Assembly (NCBI GenBank): GCA_001970955.1
Contig: MPUH01000124.1
Location: 36,551-100,550 of the forward strand
Direction of reading: 5' to 3'
Origin: Stentor coeruleus
Lineage: Eukaryota > Ciliophora > Heterotrichea > Heterotrichida > Stentoridae
DNA: 64,000 bases
Shown: positions 10,363 to 20,520 of the stretch, in pieces
How the letters are laid out: every line of letters starts with the position of its first letter
Numbering within the stretch: position 1 is the stretch's first letter
The notes under the pieces: generated by a model
Told to the model about the DNA's origin: nothing
The model's input: only the letters and a program-made list of their open reading frames with translations
Databases searched by the model: none
Position numbers and translations under genes: made by a program

Positions 10363-11268
10363 TTAGAATTTAAGGTACTTATCTTCTGCAGTTTTAAGCT
10401 CAGGCTGGTTCTGCAGTCTGAAAATTTCTTGAACCGACACACATCTATCATTAACTGGTACTAAGCTCTCATTGTCATGTATAAGTTTTGTTGTCTCTTG
10501 CATTGCTTTGACTGAAGATCTTATGTTGTGATTAGCCCAAATAACCATAGAAACACCCCATTTCCTAAACTCATCAGTAGGGGTTTTATAGTATTTAGTA
10601 GGAACAATAACTACAGGGAGTTTGTTGTTCCAAGCTTTCATGAAGCTTTCAATTTCAGAGGAGTCACTTTTTTTACTGTGCATGAGAATAGCATCAGCTC
10701 CAGCATCTTTGTAAGCTTCAGCACGTTTTAAAGCTTCATCCAAGCCCCATCCTGCAATAAAAGCTTCAACTCTGGCGACTACAACAAAGTCTGGGTCTTT
10801 GGCTGTATCTTTGCAAGCTGTGATTTTCTTTGCGAACTCTGGGATATTAGCTAAAGTTTGTTTGGCTCCATCAAGTAAAGAGTTGGTTTTTGGGAATAAT
10901 TTGTCTTCTAAGCATACACCTGCTATACCACGTTGTTCTAGTTTTGTGACTAATCTTCGGGCATTATTGAAATTACCATATCCAGTATCTCCATCTAAAA
11001 GAATTGGGATTTTTGTTCTATCTGACATGAATTCTAAGACTTCAAGAACTTGAGTATAAGAAGCCTCATTACTATCTCTAACACCTAATTGGGCTGATAT
11101 TGATAAACCACTGCCCCAGATTCCTTTAAATCCTGCTTCTTCGACAATAACAGCACTTAACCCGTTATGAGCTTCCATGATGAATTCTAAGTTCCCATTT
11201 GTGAGCATTTCTTTTAACTGAGTGGTCTTTTTTTTGCTGGCGAAGCTACGTATAACTCTTCCTAACAT
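10363..11268 (-). CDS. Phosphoenolpyruvate phosphomutase
   Basis: 301 aa, usual length for the family. It shows the isocitrate-lyase/PEP-mutase fold landmarks: GDTGYGN with the metal and nucleophile Asp, and the mutase-specific gating loop [10 protein letters not shown], which distinguishes it from oxaloacetate or methylisocitrate enzymes. It rearranges PEP to phosphonopyruvate, the entry to C-P bond compounds such as 2-aminoethylphosphonate, a lipid headgroup well known in ciliates. The basic N-terminus [14 protein letters not shown] could be a mitochondrial presequence. No phosphonopyruvate decarboxylase or AEP transaminase lies nearby. Intact, TAA stop. Confidence 0.95.
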   Translation of the reverse strand: MLGRVIRSFASKKKTTQLKEMLTNGNLEFIMEAHNGLSAVIVEEAGFKGIWGSGLSISAQLGVRDSNEASYTQVLEVLEFMSDRTKIPILLDGDTGYGNFNNARRLVTKLEQRGIAGVCLEDKLFPKTNSLLDGAKQTLANIPEFAKKITACKDTAKDPDFVVVARVEAFIAGWGLDEALKRAEAYKDAGADAILMHSKKSDSSEIESFMKAWNNKLPVVIVPTKYYKTPTDEFRKWGVSMVIWANHNIRSSVKAMQETTKLIHDNESLVPVNDRCVSVQEIFRLQNQPELKTAEDKYLKF

Positions 11269-11970
11269 TTTTAACCACTATTTATTAGAAAATGATTAGA
11301 TATGGGATGAAGATAGATGGAGTTATTAGGAAAGATTAAGGAAATGATAGGGGAAAAAGGAGAGTTGAAGAATTTTAAAGGTGGGGGTTTGGAAGATGGG
11401 GTTTGAGGATTGCTTTTGCTGAAAATGTATGTTAAAAGATAAGATTTTGCCATTTTGATTAAGAATTATTGGGTAAAAGAAGTTAGAATTTGGAATATGA
11501 AAGAGATTTGGTTGATGAGATTGCATGAATAGGTAGCTTGGATTGAAACTTTATGGGCATGAAGAATAATTTTAAGTAGGAAATATAATGATAATGCTTA
11601 CAAAATATAATCAGGAAGCTTGCAGAATGAAATTATAAATGCTAAGTTTTAAGTTGATATAATTTTATAATATGATGATAACACTGGGTATAATATTTAA
11701 AGTTATTAATATAATTAATAATTTATTTATGTATATTAGTAAGTTTCTATATGAAAATAGGTTTACTTATATATCATAAATCTGTATTAAAAGATCTAAC
11801 AAATATGGATTATATTTCTTTTCAGAAAATCCTAAAGACTAAAATCAAAGAACTTATACTAAAAAGTATTCAAAATCCATGTAAATCCCTCGTTCAAAAT
11901 TTTTATAATCTTCCCAATTTTTGCTCAAAAAATCCACTAAATTTCATCTACACAAATTAGCTTATATTAA
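11269..11970. other. Intergenic, nothing recognised
   Basis: About 700 bp between the divergent PEP mutase gene and the next plus-strand gene. Open frames of 60-69 codons here are purely compositional (Phe/Ile/Asn/Ser/Pro-rich) and overlap one another in different frames. No relic, repeat or RNA is seen; regulatory sequence for both flanking genes is presumably here. Confidence 0.5.
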
Positions 11971-12627
11971 ATGGACTCTTCAAAGCGCATGAGTAGTAAC
12001 GCAATCTCTGATGACTGTCCTACTTATTTCAAATCTAATCATTACATTGACATAAAGAAAAATCCCTCCCATTCAATAGGCAAGAGAATTTTCCCAATCC
12101 AACCCGCATCCAATCTCATATCCCCAAAACCTGAAAAAAACCACAGCTACTTTCGCATGCCTGCCCCTACAGACCAAGATCTCGATAGTATAAAACTCTC
12201 AATCCACCCAGACATAACCCGTGGTTACAAAAACTCTTTACGTTATCAATCAAACCATTACAAATCCTTTTTTGAAAAGATCGAAAACGAAGGTTTTAAA
12301 CGTTTGACTACAGAAATCACATCGTTACAAAAAATGCCCAAAATCCTCAGGACCTTAAAAGCTGATACAACTTCTCGCCAAAAAGCTAAATCCTTAAACA
12401 CTTATAAAGGTGAAACATATAAAAACCCCCGGCCTTCGGAATTGAATTTTATATTAGAAGCAACTTTAGCTGGAGCTAAAAAGAAAAATTTACCTAAGAT
12501 TGAAAATGAGTTTTCTTCAGTCTCAGAAATCGAAGTTTTTGAAAAGAAGCTTAGGGAACAGACTTTTGATAGAACTAGAAATGTTTATGAACGATATGAT
12601 ACTAAGAAAAAAATACTAAGTTATTAG
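11971..12627 (+). CDS. Orphan Lys/Ser-rich protein, 218 aa
   Basis: Intact frame, ATG to TAG. No recognised domain. Hydrophilic and basic, with many SP/NP motifs in the first half and a more helical, charged C-terminal half (EFSSVSEIEVFEKKLREQ). Such proteins are common among ciliate cytoskeleton-associated orphans, but there is no direct evidence for that here. It is followed after 44 bp by the glutaredoxin gene on the same strand. Confidence 0.6.
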   Translation: MDSSKRMSSNAISDDCPTYFKSNHYIDIKKNPSHSIGKRIFPIQPASNLISPKPEKNHSYFRMPAPTDQDLDSIKLSIHPDITRGYKNSLRYQSNHYKSFFEKIENEGFKRLTTEITSLQKMPKILRTLKADTTSRQKAKSLNTYKGETYKNPRPSELNFILEATLAGAKKKNLPKIENEFSSVSEIEVFEKKLREQTFDRTRNVYERYDTKKKILSY

Positions 12628-12671
12628 GTATTATAATAGGTAAGCTTTTTATATAAACTTTATAGTAATAA

Positions 12672-13019
12672 ATGGGTGCTAAAGCTCCTTCTCCATATAG
12701 GCCGGTTGTGGAAAAGCAGATAAAATTGTATCCTGTGCTGATTTATGGTACGACTTATTGTTTTTGGTGTGTGAAAGCTCAACAACTATTTGAGATGATG
12801 AAAGTTGGTCATCATGTTATTCATTTAGATAAAGATCCTAATGGAGAAGAACTTTCTATAGCTTTATATGAAATAACTGGCCAAAATACTGTTCCTTATA
12901 TATTTTTAGGAGGGAAATACCTTGGAGGATTTTCCCAGCTGACTCAAGGACTTAAGTCTGGAAGTGTTCAAGATGAATTTAGGAGACTTAATATTTTATT
13001 TGAAGACTTTTCTTTTTAG
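12672..13019 (+). CDS. Glutaredoxin
   Basis: 115 aa. Dithiol active site CFWC preceded by Tyr (TTYCFWC, about residues 28-34), the cis-proline TVP and the glycine pair with GGKYLGG, all in the order expected for a classical glutaredoxin. It would reduce protein disulfides or mixed disulfides with glutathione. The active site CFWC differs from the common CPYC and CPFC by having Phe in place of Pro at the second position. No targeting peptide is evident, so cytosolic by default. Intact, TAG stop. Confidence 0.9.
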   Translation: MGAKAPSPYRPVVEKQIKLYPVLIYGTTYCFWCVKAQQLFEMMKVGHHVIHLDKDPNGEELSIALYEITGQNTVPYIFLGGKYLGGFSQLTQGLKSGSVQDEFRRLNILFEDFSF

Positions 13020-13036
13020 ACTCCTAATATCAAGAC

Positions 13037-13528
13037 TTAATTACTTTTTTTAATCCCACTTTCTATAAGTTTATTTAGCTCTTCACCTATTTTGCTTTCT
13101 ACTTCAATTCCTTGATTTGCTGTTGTTTCACCAGCTGCTTTTACTGTGTGCTTGTTGATACTTTTGAGCTTGGTTTTGAAACCTTGGATTCTTTCAGGTA
13201 GGCTGTCGATAATTTCGTCTGTTTTCTCATCGTAATATTTACCAAATTTATCCCAATATTCCATAGCAGCAGGAAAGTTGATATGATAATACCTATCCCA
13301 TTCAACATCATAACTAAGTCTGGTGCAGAAATAAACGCAATACCCTCCAATCAAATACCAAATCACTGCAACACTAGAGCTTGATAAAACAGATTGCCCA
13401 GGTCTAATCACAGTATCTTCATCTATAGGATGGTTAGGGTTGTCCATTTCAGTCTGTAAATAATCATATACAAGCGGTGTACTTTTAGGCTTAATCCCTC
13501 TAAGCCACTTATTCAATCCTCTCAACAT
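13037..13528 (-). CDS. Small one-TM protein, possibly mitochondrial
   Basis: 163 aa with a basic start (MLRGLNKWLRGIKPK), one hydrophobic segment at about residues 51-72 (SSSSVAVIWYLIGGYCVYFC) and a charged helical C-terminal half with PERIQGFKTKLKSI. I do not recognise a family. Positive N-terminus plus a single TM recalls accessory subunits of ciliate respiratory complexes, but this is only a guess. It converges tail-to-tail with the glutaredoxin gene, 17 bp apart. TAA stop. Confidence 0.6.
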   Translation of the reverse strand: MLRGLNKWLRGIKPKSTPLVYDYLQTEMDNPNHPIDEDTVIRPGQSVLSSSSVAVIWYLIGGYCVYFCTRLSYDVEWDRYYHINFPAAMEYWDKFGKYYDEKTDEIIDSLPERIQGFKTKLKSINKHTVKAAGETTANQGIEVESKIGEELNKLIESGIKKSN

Positions 13529-13600
13529 AATATAATCTTACTCTCCATAATAAATGAATTCTGTAAACAGACCAGAGTATTCTTTACCCATCCTAGTTAG

Positions 13601-13960
13601 AAATTTTTTACTTCGAGGAAAGTATTTGAAAAAGCAGTAAAGCTTGATGTGTATTCACATTATGAGGTTTTTTATAAGTTTAAGTATGAGAGAGTGAGGT
13701 GATTTTTATACAAAAACTTGATACAATAAATGAATCAGACAATATACAAAACTGAAATGACTTACTTTGATTTTTTTAACTTGAAAGTCCCTCCAATAGC
13801 ACAAGTGTTGTGAATCTTTATCGAGCTTTGTATAAAAAACCCATCAATAGATAAACCTGAACTCATATGGAAAAACTATATGGGGAAAATACTAGAATTT
13901 GAAAATCAATTAAAAGTTCAAGATCTTTATATAAAGTTTCTAGAAATAATAAGCACTTAA
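13601..13960 (+). pseudogene. Decayed coding frame, family unknown
   Basis: One frame of 120 codons reads as ordinary protein (FEKAVKLDVYSHYEVFYKF, later NPSIDKPELIWKNYMGKILE) interrupted only by TGA, TAA and TGA. That is about a third of the stops expected by chance in such AT-rich DNA. None is removed by an intron of the local type. The remaining bases to 14288 hold weaker traces. Likely a dead gene or dead gene end; the product is not recognised. Confidence 0.45.
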
Positions 13961-14288
13961 AATATGGATTTCATATGCGAAAATTTAAGTTTCCATAACT
14001 GTATAGAAAATCAAGAGAAGTTATGAGAAAAGATGAAATTTCTTTAAAAATAGTCAAAATAAAGAAGACTAAGCTTTGCTCCTTGATGTTTGACTAAAGA
14101 TTGATATTGGCGATTATGAGGGTGATAAAAATATCAAGGAAAAACAGACGAAGAAAGTGAAAAAGTGGTTTGAAGGGTTTTGGGTTATATATTTTTGATA
14201 AATAGAAGGAAGGTAAATGATTGAAAATATTTGAAATAGCTCAAGCAAGTGGAGAAATTAAAAATTAGGCCAATAAGTTTATTTATAA

Positions 14289-15008
14289 ATGGGACAAAGG
14301 TGGCAATGCAGAAGAATAAGCCCTTATGATCTGATGCCTGACAGAGAAATGATTAGTTGTTTTAGTACAAAAACAGATGAAAAGTTAAATATTCATAGAA
14401 GTTTTAAGTCACAAAAAGCGAAATCCCGTAAGAGAATTATGTATAAAAATACTCCAGCATCACAAATTAAAGACTGCAAAGTCGTTAAATATCACAGACC
14501 AAGGTTTACTAAAGACTTACCTGACCCAGTTCAACTACCGATTCTAAGAAAGAGCACAAGTCCTAAACCTTTAAGACAATCTCCTAATATTTTAACTGAA
14601 GAAATATTAGAAAACCTTATCCGCAAAAGAAAAGCTCTTATTCTACCTTCTTTAAACAATTTAAAAACCTCAAAAGAAAACATAAAAGAAAGCTTTCTAA
14701 GATCAAAATCAGTTGCTAGCCAGGATCAGGTTTTCAAAGAAAAAACTTTGTTTCAAAATGTTAAACAAGATATAAAAAACCAATCATATGATGTTGAATC
14801 AGAAATGGCATATTGGCAAAAACAACCTATTAGAAAATGGTATAAAAGAAGCAATATGATTGCTATGAAAAAAAAATCTAAGATCAAGATTAAACAGCAA
14901 GTTAAACAAGAAATTGAGAAAGAAAATAATGATGTTAAAAAGAAAAAATACAATATTAATGGTTTGCTAGATATGTATAAAGAAGAGATATTAGGTTGGG
15001 GATATTAA
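14289..15008 (+). CDS. Orphan basic protein, 239 aa
   Basis: Intact frame from ATG to TAA. Very basic, rich in Lys, Ser and Arg, with short SP/TP motifs (KSTSPKPLRQSP) and a Lys-dense stretch near the C-terminus (about residues 190-220). No domain, signal peptide or membrane segment is seen. Could be a cytoskeletal or nucleic-acid binding orphan; there is no evidence to choose. Confidence 0.6.
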   Translation: MGQRWQCRRISPYDLMPDREMISCFSTKTDEKLNIHRSFKSQKAKSRKRIMYKNTPASQIKDCKVVKYHRPRFTKDLPDPVQLPILRKSTSPKPLRQSPNILTEEILENLIRKRKALILPSLNNLKTSKENIKESFLRSKSVASQDQVFKEKTLFQNVKQDIKNQSYDVESEMAYWQKQPIRKWYKRSNMIAMKKKSKIKIKQQVKQEIEKENNDVKKKKYNINGLLDMYKEEILGWGY

Positions 15009-15357
15009 CTACATTGCAGTTTTGTAGTATTGAAGAATATATTTAAACTTTAGTTTTTATACTTTGCCATATTCTTTATAGAAAAAAATCGTAATTATCA
15101 TTTTCTTACGAAATTCTCATAGTTTTTATAAATAAAATCATATACATGCTATAGTAAATATCAAGTATTTAACTATGAATATCAAATACACAAAATAATA
15201 TACTAAAATACTTAAAAAACCCTTAAAATCATCATAATTTTCTATTAGCCTATCTTTAAGTTAATTAAAATCCATTTCCCACCATAATATCCACAACATT
15301 ACTATAAAAAGCCAAACTCCACTACTTAATTTAGTATAATCCACATATTAAAGCTTA
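15009..15357. other. Short intergenic, nothing recognised
   Basis: About 350 bp of very AT-rich sequence between convergent genes. No open frame, RNA fold or repeat stands out. Confidence 0.5.
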
Positions 15358-15582
15358 TTACCTTCTGTTTATCCCATCAAGTCCTGCAATCTCATATTCT
15401 CTTAATAGCTTCTGGTAATTGTAAGACCTCTTTCTTTCAATTGCGGTAGGACTTGGAATCTCATTATACAACTCCTTCACTTCCTCAATCTGATCAGCAA
15501 TTTTTTCAATAGTCAAGTTGAATTCCACGTAATAATCTCCAAAGTCTTTAAGATTGACCTCACTTCCTGATCCATCCGACAT
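15358..15582 (-). CDS. Small helical orphan protein, 74 aa
   Basis: ATG to TAA, 74 residues. Acidic start, then a likely amphipathic helix (NLTIEKIADQIEEVKELYNE) and a basic end. The size and helical pattern recall small subunits of coiled-coil complexes, but no family is recognised. Composition unlike the surrounding non-coding AT-rich DNA supports a real gene. Confidence 0.5.
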   Translation of the reverse strand: MSDGSGSEVNLKDFGDYYVEFNLTIEKIADQIEEVKELYNEIPSPTAIERKRSYNYQKLLREYEIAGLDGINRR

Positions 15583-15688
15583 AGTTTTATAATACTTTAA
15601 TATAAAAATTTAAGGACAACACCCCAACACTTAATACAGAAGTTAAAATCTGTGGAAAAAGGTCTTAATCAATCATCATATAAAAAAT

Positions 15689-16595
15689 GAACGAAAACAA
15701 ATACTTTATCCTTCCTTCTTTAAAGCAAAAATAATGAAAGGTAAGAAAACCTAAAGCATAACGTTAAAGATCCCAAGCTTTGAAGCCAAACCTATAAAAT
15801 CTCCAATAAGAAAACTGTTTAGGGAAGATATTACTAGAAACTTATCTGTATATCAAAAACCTATCAAAAAGCCTATAAAAGATGAGTTTAGAAACAAAAC
15901 CTTACATCACACATCGATACTTTTTACTGGAAAAAGCCCTTCTGGAACTGTACCTTATTGCTTTTCCCCTATAAAATCCCGATATTCCCCTTTACCTTAA
16001 AAACCTTCAAGACTTACATATAAACAGCCTCAAATGCCAAGTTATTTACTTAATAGTAGTATTAAACTGATGCAAGTAAGTCTTTTAATAATTCAATGTT
16101 TGAGCATTTGATTGGGTTTTCAAAATTAATAAAGGAAAAATATTCAGCTTTTTATTGTGAAATTGATAGACTACAAAAGTTTTTTTCGATATTGATGACC
16201 TTATTGATTTTTTTATTTTAAAACAGTTTGGGGATTTAGAGAGGAACTATGAAAGTATTAGAGATAAAGCTAAGGAGATTTTGTTGGTTTTTATGGTGGT
16301 TTCTAATGGGAAAAGAGTTTATCAGAGGCATTTTTTAGCTTTATGCAGCCTTTTTGAATTTTGTTATAATAAGAGTTTTGATTTGGTGAATATGAAGTAT
16401 GTTATGAAGATTAGGGATAATTTGCAAGAGCTCAAAGAAATTTTTGAATTCTATGGTGATTGCAAGCATTTGGACCTTAATTGCAATGATATGAAAACTG
16501 TATTAATAATGTTTTGCAGTATATTTGCTACATTAAATACTAAGGATACTATAAACAGATACTATTATCATGATATTATACATAAATATCTTTAA
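15689..16595 (+). pseudogene. Multiply broken orphan gene
   Basis: Three coding blocks in the same direction. A first block begins MNENKYFILPSLKQK and hits TAA. A second (about 15765-16060) reads IPSFEAKPIKSPIRKLFRED through SPLP, a TAA near 16000, then KPSRLTYKQPQMPSYLL in the same frame. A third (about 16090-16595) needs a shift near 16077 and another in a 7-base T-run near 16180 before an intact 125-codon end (FGDLERNYESIRDKAKE through HDIIHKYL). No 15-nt introns fix the breaks. Family unknown; this looks like a dead gene unless several indels are sequence errors. Confidence 0.5.
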
Positions 16596-16718
16596 TATAT
16601 TATATCAAGAAATATATATTTTATATTACATTGAATTTAGTATTTTTATATGTTATAATATTTTGGCAATTGCATATTAACTGATGCAAAGGTCAAAGAT
16701 AAAATTATAAAATCTAGA

Positions 16719-16799
16719 GCCCTTGTTGAGTTAGAAAAAGTGGACTTTCCAAGGTTCCTCAGGTTTTTACCATTTTTTGCTTGGGCTCTCAACGAGGGC
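16719..16799. repeat. 12-bp inverted repeat, GC-rich island
   Basis: GCCCTTGTTGAG at 16719-16730 faces CTCAACGAGGGC at 16788-16799; the one mismatch would be a G-U pair in RNA. The enclosed 57 bases and flanks are clearly richer in G and C than the DNA around them. Overlapping AGAGCCC/GGGCTCT arms give an alternative pairing. It could be a structured RNA or a cruciform; it does not match tRNA, 5S or U snRNA patterns that I know. Confidence 0.4.
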
Positions 16800-17021
16800 A
16801 AAGCGAAAAGTTAATGTAATATTATTTCATATAGAATTTATTGAATCCACTTTAATAGTCACAATATTAGACCCTCTTAGTAAAAAACTCAAGCCTTTAA
16901 CTTTTTGCTTTTACACTTATTTTCTTTAAGAGTCTTATAGCATTTTATATTAAAAATTACTACTTTGCATATACCTTTCAGTCATAACTCGTATAACCCT
17001 TCCCATTCTTATGAAATCTAT

Positions 17022-19022
17022 TTAACTACCTTTAACTAATGCTATTTTATGCGTAAGTCTAGCATACTGCCGGAACACTGGTACTTTCCCTTTAATCACC
17101 GCAGCATAAACTGCAGCTTCCCTAATAGTGAACATCAAAAGTCCAGAAACTGCACAGATTTCCGTAAACTGCTGTGGGTCAAGCGACTGTCCACCCACAA
17201 GCAATTCAATCTTATCAATATTCTCATTTGAGAAGTCAAATGTTCCTATGAAATCCAAAAGCACTTTATCAGCAAGTTTTTGATGCTTATCTTTGTTTCT
17301 AATATCTTTAAGAAACTCAGATACTTCTTCCCAAGCAATTTTGTTATCTGGGTTCAATGTTCTACCTGAAAACTGAATGAATAGTCTGAATGTCCATAAA
17401 ACTTCAGAACTTGGTACAGTGCCGACATAGAATTTGTCGTCATCCATGGTGTTTAATAGGCTTAATGCACTTTTTGCCCCGACTGAGATCTCGAAGGATT
17501 TTTCTTTTGCTAGTTCTTCTGGTGAATAAGTTGATGTTAAGGTTTTTAAACTTTCTTCTACTTCTGCCAGGTTGATTTTTTGAGAAAGTTGGGAGGATTC
17601 ATTAGGGACTTTCACCTCTTCCTTTGGCGCTTCAGCGTTTTCTTCATGATGATGAGGAGGTATTTTTACTTCTTCTTCAGTTCCAGCTTTCGAATGCTCT
17701 TCTACAACTGGTTTATTCTCAACAACTGGCTCTTCCTCAACAACTGGCTTTTCTACCACAGCTGGCTCTTCTACCTTTACCTCTACCGTCTCTTGCTTCT
17801 TTTCAGCATTATTTTCTTCTGTTTTTACAATTTCTTCCGTCTTTGCATTTTCTACTTTAGTCTCTTGAGCTTTTACAGATTCTTCTGTAACAACCTCAAC
17901 TGTTTTCACTGGCTTATCTTCACTCTTCCCTTCTCCTACCTTTTCTTCCTCCACTTTATTCTCTCCATGATTCTCTTCCCCATTTTTTCCTTCTGCAGCT
18001 TTATCTTCACTAGTTTTAACTTCATGACTCTCTTTAGCCTCATCTTGTTTTTTCTTTAAGTCTTTCGGAGCTTTTTTATCCTCTTCTTTCTTCCCTGGTT
18101 TAGCTTTTTTCTCTTCTTTTTTCTTATTTTCTTCTTCTTTCTTCTTATCCTCTTCTTTCTTTTTTTTATCTTCTACTGACTTCTTTTTAGCTTCTTCAGT
18201 CTTTGGCTTTTTTACCTCATCTTCTTTTTTCTCATCTCCGCCTTTAGCTTTTTTCTCTTCCTCCTTTTTCTTTTTAGCTTCTTCCTTTTTCTTAGCATCT
18301 TCTTCTTTCTTTTTAGCCTCTTCTTCTTTTTTCTTAGCTTCTTCTTCTTTCTTTTTAGTTAATTCTTCCTTTTTCTTAGCGTCTTCCTCTTCCTTTTTCT
18401 TTTTAGCTTCTTCCTTTTTTCTCGAATCTTCTTCTTTTTTCTTAGCATCCTCCTCTTCTTTCTTCTTTTTGGCTTCTTCTTTTTTCTTAATTTCCTCTTC
18501 TTTCTTTTTAGCTAGTTCCTCTTTTTTCTTAGCATCTTCTTCATCTTTTTTTTTCTTGGCTTCTTCTTTTTTTTTCTGCTCTTCTTCTTTCTTCTTTTGT
18601 TCTTCTTCTTTTTTCTTAGCTAAAGCTTCATCTTTTTTCTTGTTTTCTTCGTCTTTTTTCTTTTTCATTTCTTCGTCTTTTTTTTTCTTAGCTTCTTCCT
18701 TTTTCTTAGCATCTTCTTCTTTCTTTTTAGGGTCTTCTTCTTTTTTGATTTTCGATTCCTCAGGTTTTTTGGCTGCGTCTTTCTTTTTCCCTTCTTCTGT
18801 ATGGCTTGGCCTTTCAGTGTTTAGACCTTTTGAGCCCACTTTTCCTGTTTGTGGCCTTGGTGTTTCAGCTTTTTCATTGGTTTTTACGTGTTCAGAAAGG
18901 CATTGAGCAAGTTCGATGAGCTTTTTGATTTCCGATGCTTGAGATTGAAGACGAGACTCGATGAGTGAAAGCCGAGTACTGAGAACGCTTTCTAAGTGGT
19001 CAGTGATCTTATCCCACTCCAT
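17022..19022 (-). CDS. Lys/Glu-rich coiled-coil protein, 666 aa
   Basis: Intact frame, ATG to TAA. Short N-terminal helix (residues 1-45, heptad-like), then about residues 75-340 almost entirely Lys and Glu in AKKKEE-type units, a Glu/Val/Lys region to about 470, and a folded-looking C-terminal domain (about 480-666) with ordinary composition. The Lys/Glu run could form a long single alpha-helix rather than a coiled coil. The C-terminal domain is not recognised. Similar proteins often act as spacers on cytoskeleton or membranes; that is a general inference. The array makes copy number and exact length prone to assembly error. Confidence 0.75.
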   Translation of the reverse strand: MEWDKITDHLESVLSTRLSLIESRLQSQASEIKKLIELAQCLSEHVKTNEKAETPRPQTGKVGSKGLNTERPSHTEEGKKKDAAKKPEESKIKKEEDPKKKEEDAKKKEEAKKKKDEEMKKKKDEENKKKDEALAKKKEEEQKKKEEEQKKKEEAKKKKDEEDAKKKEELAKKKEEEIKKKEEAKKKKEEEDAKKKEEDSRKKEEAKKKKEEEDAKKKEELTKKKEEEAKKKEEEAKKKEEDAKKKEEAKKKKEEEKKAKGGDEKKEDEVKKPKTEEAKKKSVEDKKKKEEDKKKEEENKKKEEKKAKPGKKEEDKKAPKDLKKKQDEAKESHEVKTSEDKAAEGKNGEENHGENKVEEEKVGEGKSEDKPVKTVEVVTEESVKAQETKVENAKTEEIVKTEENNAEKKQETVEVKVEEPAVVEKPVVEEEPVVENKPVVEEHSKAGTEEEVKIPPHHHEENAEAPKEEVKVPNESSQLSQKINLAEVEESLKTLTSTYSPEELAKEKSFEISVGAKSALSLLNTMDDDKFYVGTVPSSEVLWTFRLFIQFSGRTLNPDNKIAWEEVSEFLKDIRNKDKHQKLADKVLLDFIGTFDFSNENIDKIELLVGGQSLDPQQFTEICAVSGLLMFTIREAAVYAAVIKGKVPVFRQYARLTHKIALVKGS

Positions 19023-19669
19023 ATTTATTATTAAAAATTGTGATTAGCAATCATTTGGATGCAGTAATCGGAAAATAAGATGATATTGCAGTTGATATTT
19101 TGATTGAAAAATCTGCAGAATTGACTTTTATCATTATTGAGGTTATTAGAGATTTGTATGTGAAGGTATTGAAATATGAGAGTCTAGCTTTACTCTCACA
19201 AACTATACCATATCCACTATTATCAAAAAAAAATACTAGCCTTTAAAAATTTCTAAAGCCATATTCAAATATGAGATAAACCAAATGAATTATTCCAATT
19301 AATTGATATCACAATCTCAAACTTAATCTTTATTCCTACGATAGCTAAAGTCCTAAAAAACTAAGTACTACCTTAACACTATAGTCTTAAAGGTTTAAAA
19401 GAAATTGAAGAGGATAAACAATTCTGATTAAAGTCTAAAGTATAAAGATATATAAGTTGTCAAGATACCTAATTTTAAAGGCATTGCCTTTCATCTGTAA
19501 TATTTATAAAAAATCCATGCCCAATGAGAACCCTATAAATGCTTTATCCCTATTCTAGCAAAACTTAGAAAACTATCAGCTACAATAAAAAATTGCAAAC
19601 AATAGAAAATTACTAAGTTTAATAAAACCTTACAAATTTTCTAGTTAATCTTAGCTTTAACAATAATAA
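19023..19669. other. Intergenic, nothing recognised
   Basis: About 650 bp between two divergent genes, AT-rich, with many stops in all frames. No relic convincing enough to name. Confidence 0.5.
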
Positions 19670-20419
19670 ATGAATAATTTTTTATTTTCTCGCTTTGTGT
19701 TTAAACTGCAGATCAATGGAGTAATTACAGGGAAGACTTATACTAAATTCCTGAGAGACCTCAACAATGCTTATCTTTTTAAACCAAAAGCTTTAGCTGT
19801 TATTGTCAACTCTCCAGGTGGCACTGCTGTTCACGCAGATCTTATCTATAGAAATATCAAAGCTTACTCATCCTTACATAAAATCCCTGTGCTAACTTTT
19901 GCTGAAGATCTCGCTGCTTCTGGAGGCTATTATATAATGTGTGCAGGTGATGAGCTTTTTGCCTCATCTCCTCTAAGTTTGTTTGGGAGTATTGGTGCAG
20001 TATCATCCCTCCCTAACATTAAGGATTTAGCATCAAAATATGGTATAGAAAGAAGACATTATTCAACATCATCTATGGACTTCTTTTCAATATATGACCC
20101 ATTAGAAGATTATACGGCAGCTAAGTCTAAAAAGGTTTCAACGGTATTAAAAGAGGTAAATGATGAGTTTAGAAGAGTAGTTCTGACTAATAGGAAGGGA
20201 AAAATCACAGTCCCTGATGAAAAAATCAATGACTTGATTTTTAATGGTGATGTTTTCCATACTGAAAAAGCTATAGAATATGGGCTTATTGATGGACATG
20301 GTAGATGTAATGAGGTGATTAAAGATAGATTCCCTGAGACTAGAATTTTAGGGTTGGATAGTGATGCTTATGGTTTGAGGAAGGTTTATCAGACTTTGAA
20401 AGAGAAAATAAGTAACTAG
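19670..20419 (+). CDS. S49 family peptidase (SppA-like)
   Basis: 249 aa, one S49 domain. Seen: the VNSPGGTAVHADLIYRNIKA oxyanion/cap region at about residues 46-65 and the nucleophile motif LAASGGYYIMCAGDELFA at about 84-101, followed by SLFGSIGAVSS. Family members are signal peptide peptidases or organelle serine proteases using a Ser-Lys dyad; I identify the Ser but not the Lys with certainty. No transmembrane anchor; the first residues MNNFLFSRFVF may be a short targeting peptide. Intact, TAG stop. Confidence 0.9.
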   Translation: MNNFLFSRFVFKLQINGVITGKTYTKFLRDLNNAYLFKPKALAVIVNSPGGTAVHADLIYRNIKAYSSLHKIPVLTFAEDLAASGGYYIMCAGDELFASSPLSLFGSIGAVSSLPNIKDLASKYGIERRHYSTSSMDFFSIYDPLEDYTAAKSKKVSTVLKEVNDEFRRVVLTNRKGKITVPDEKINDLIFNGDVFHTEKAIEYGLIDGHGRCNEVIKDRFPETRILGLDSDAYGLRKVYQTLKEKISN

Positions 20420-20520
20420 ATATTAGTTTAATATAGAGAGATAATAAGCTTCATAAGAAATTGTATATAATAAAAGAACTTTGAAAGGAAAATCCACCTT
20501 TATTTGGTGAATATTATAAG

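Noticed and set aside
17390-18906. Several long plus-strand frames rich in Phe, Ser and Leu
   Set aside because: They are antisense shadows of the Lys/Glu-rich coding tract.
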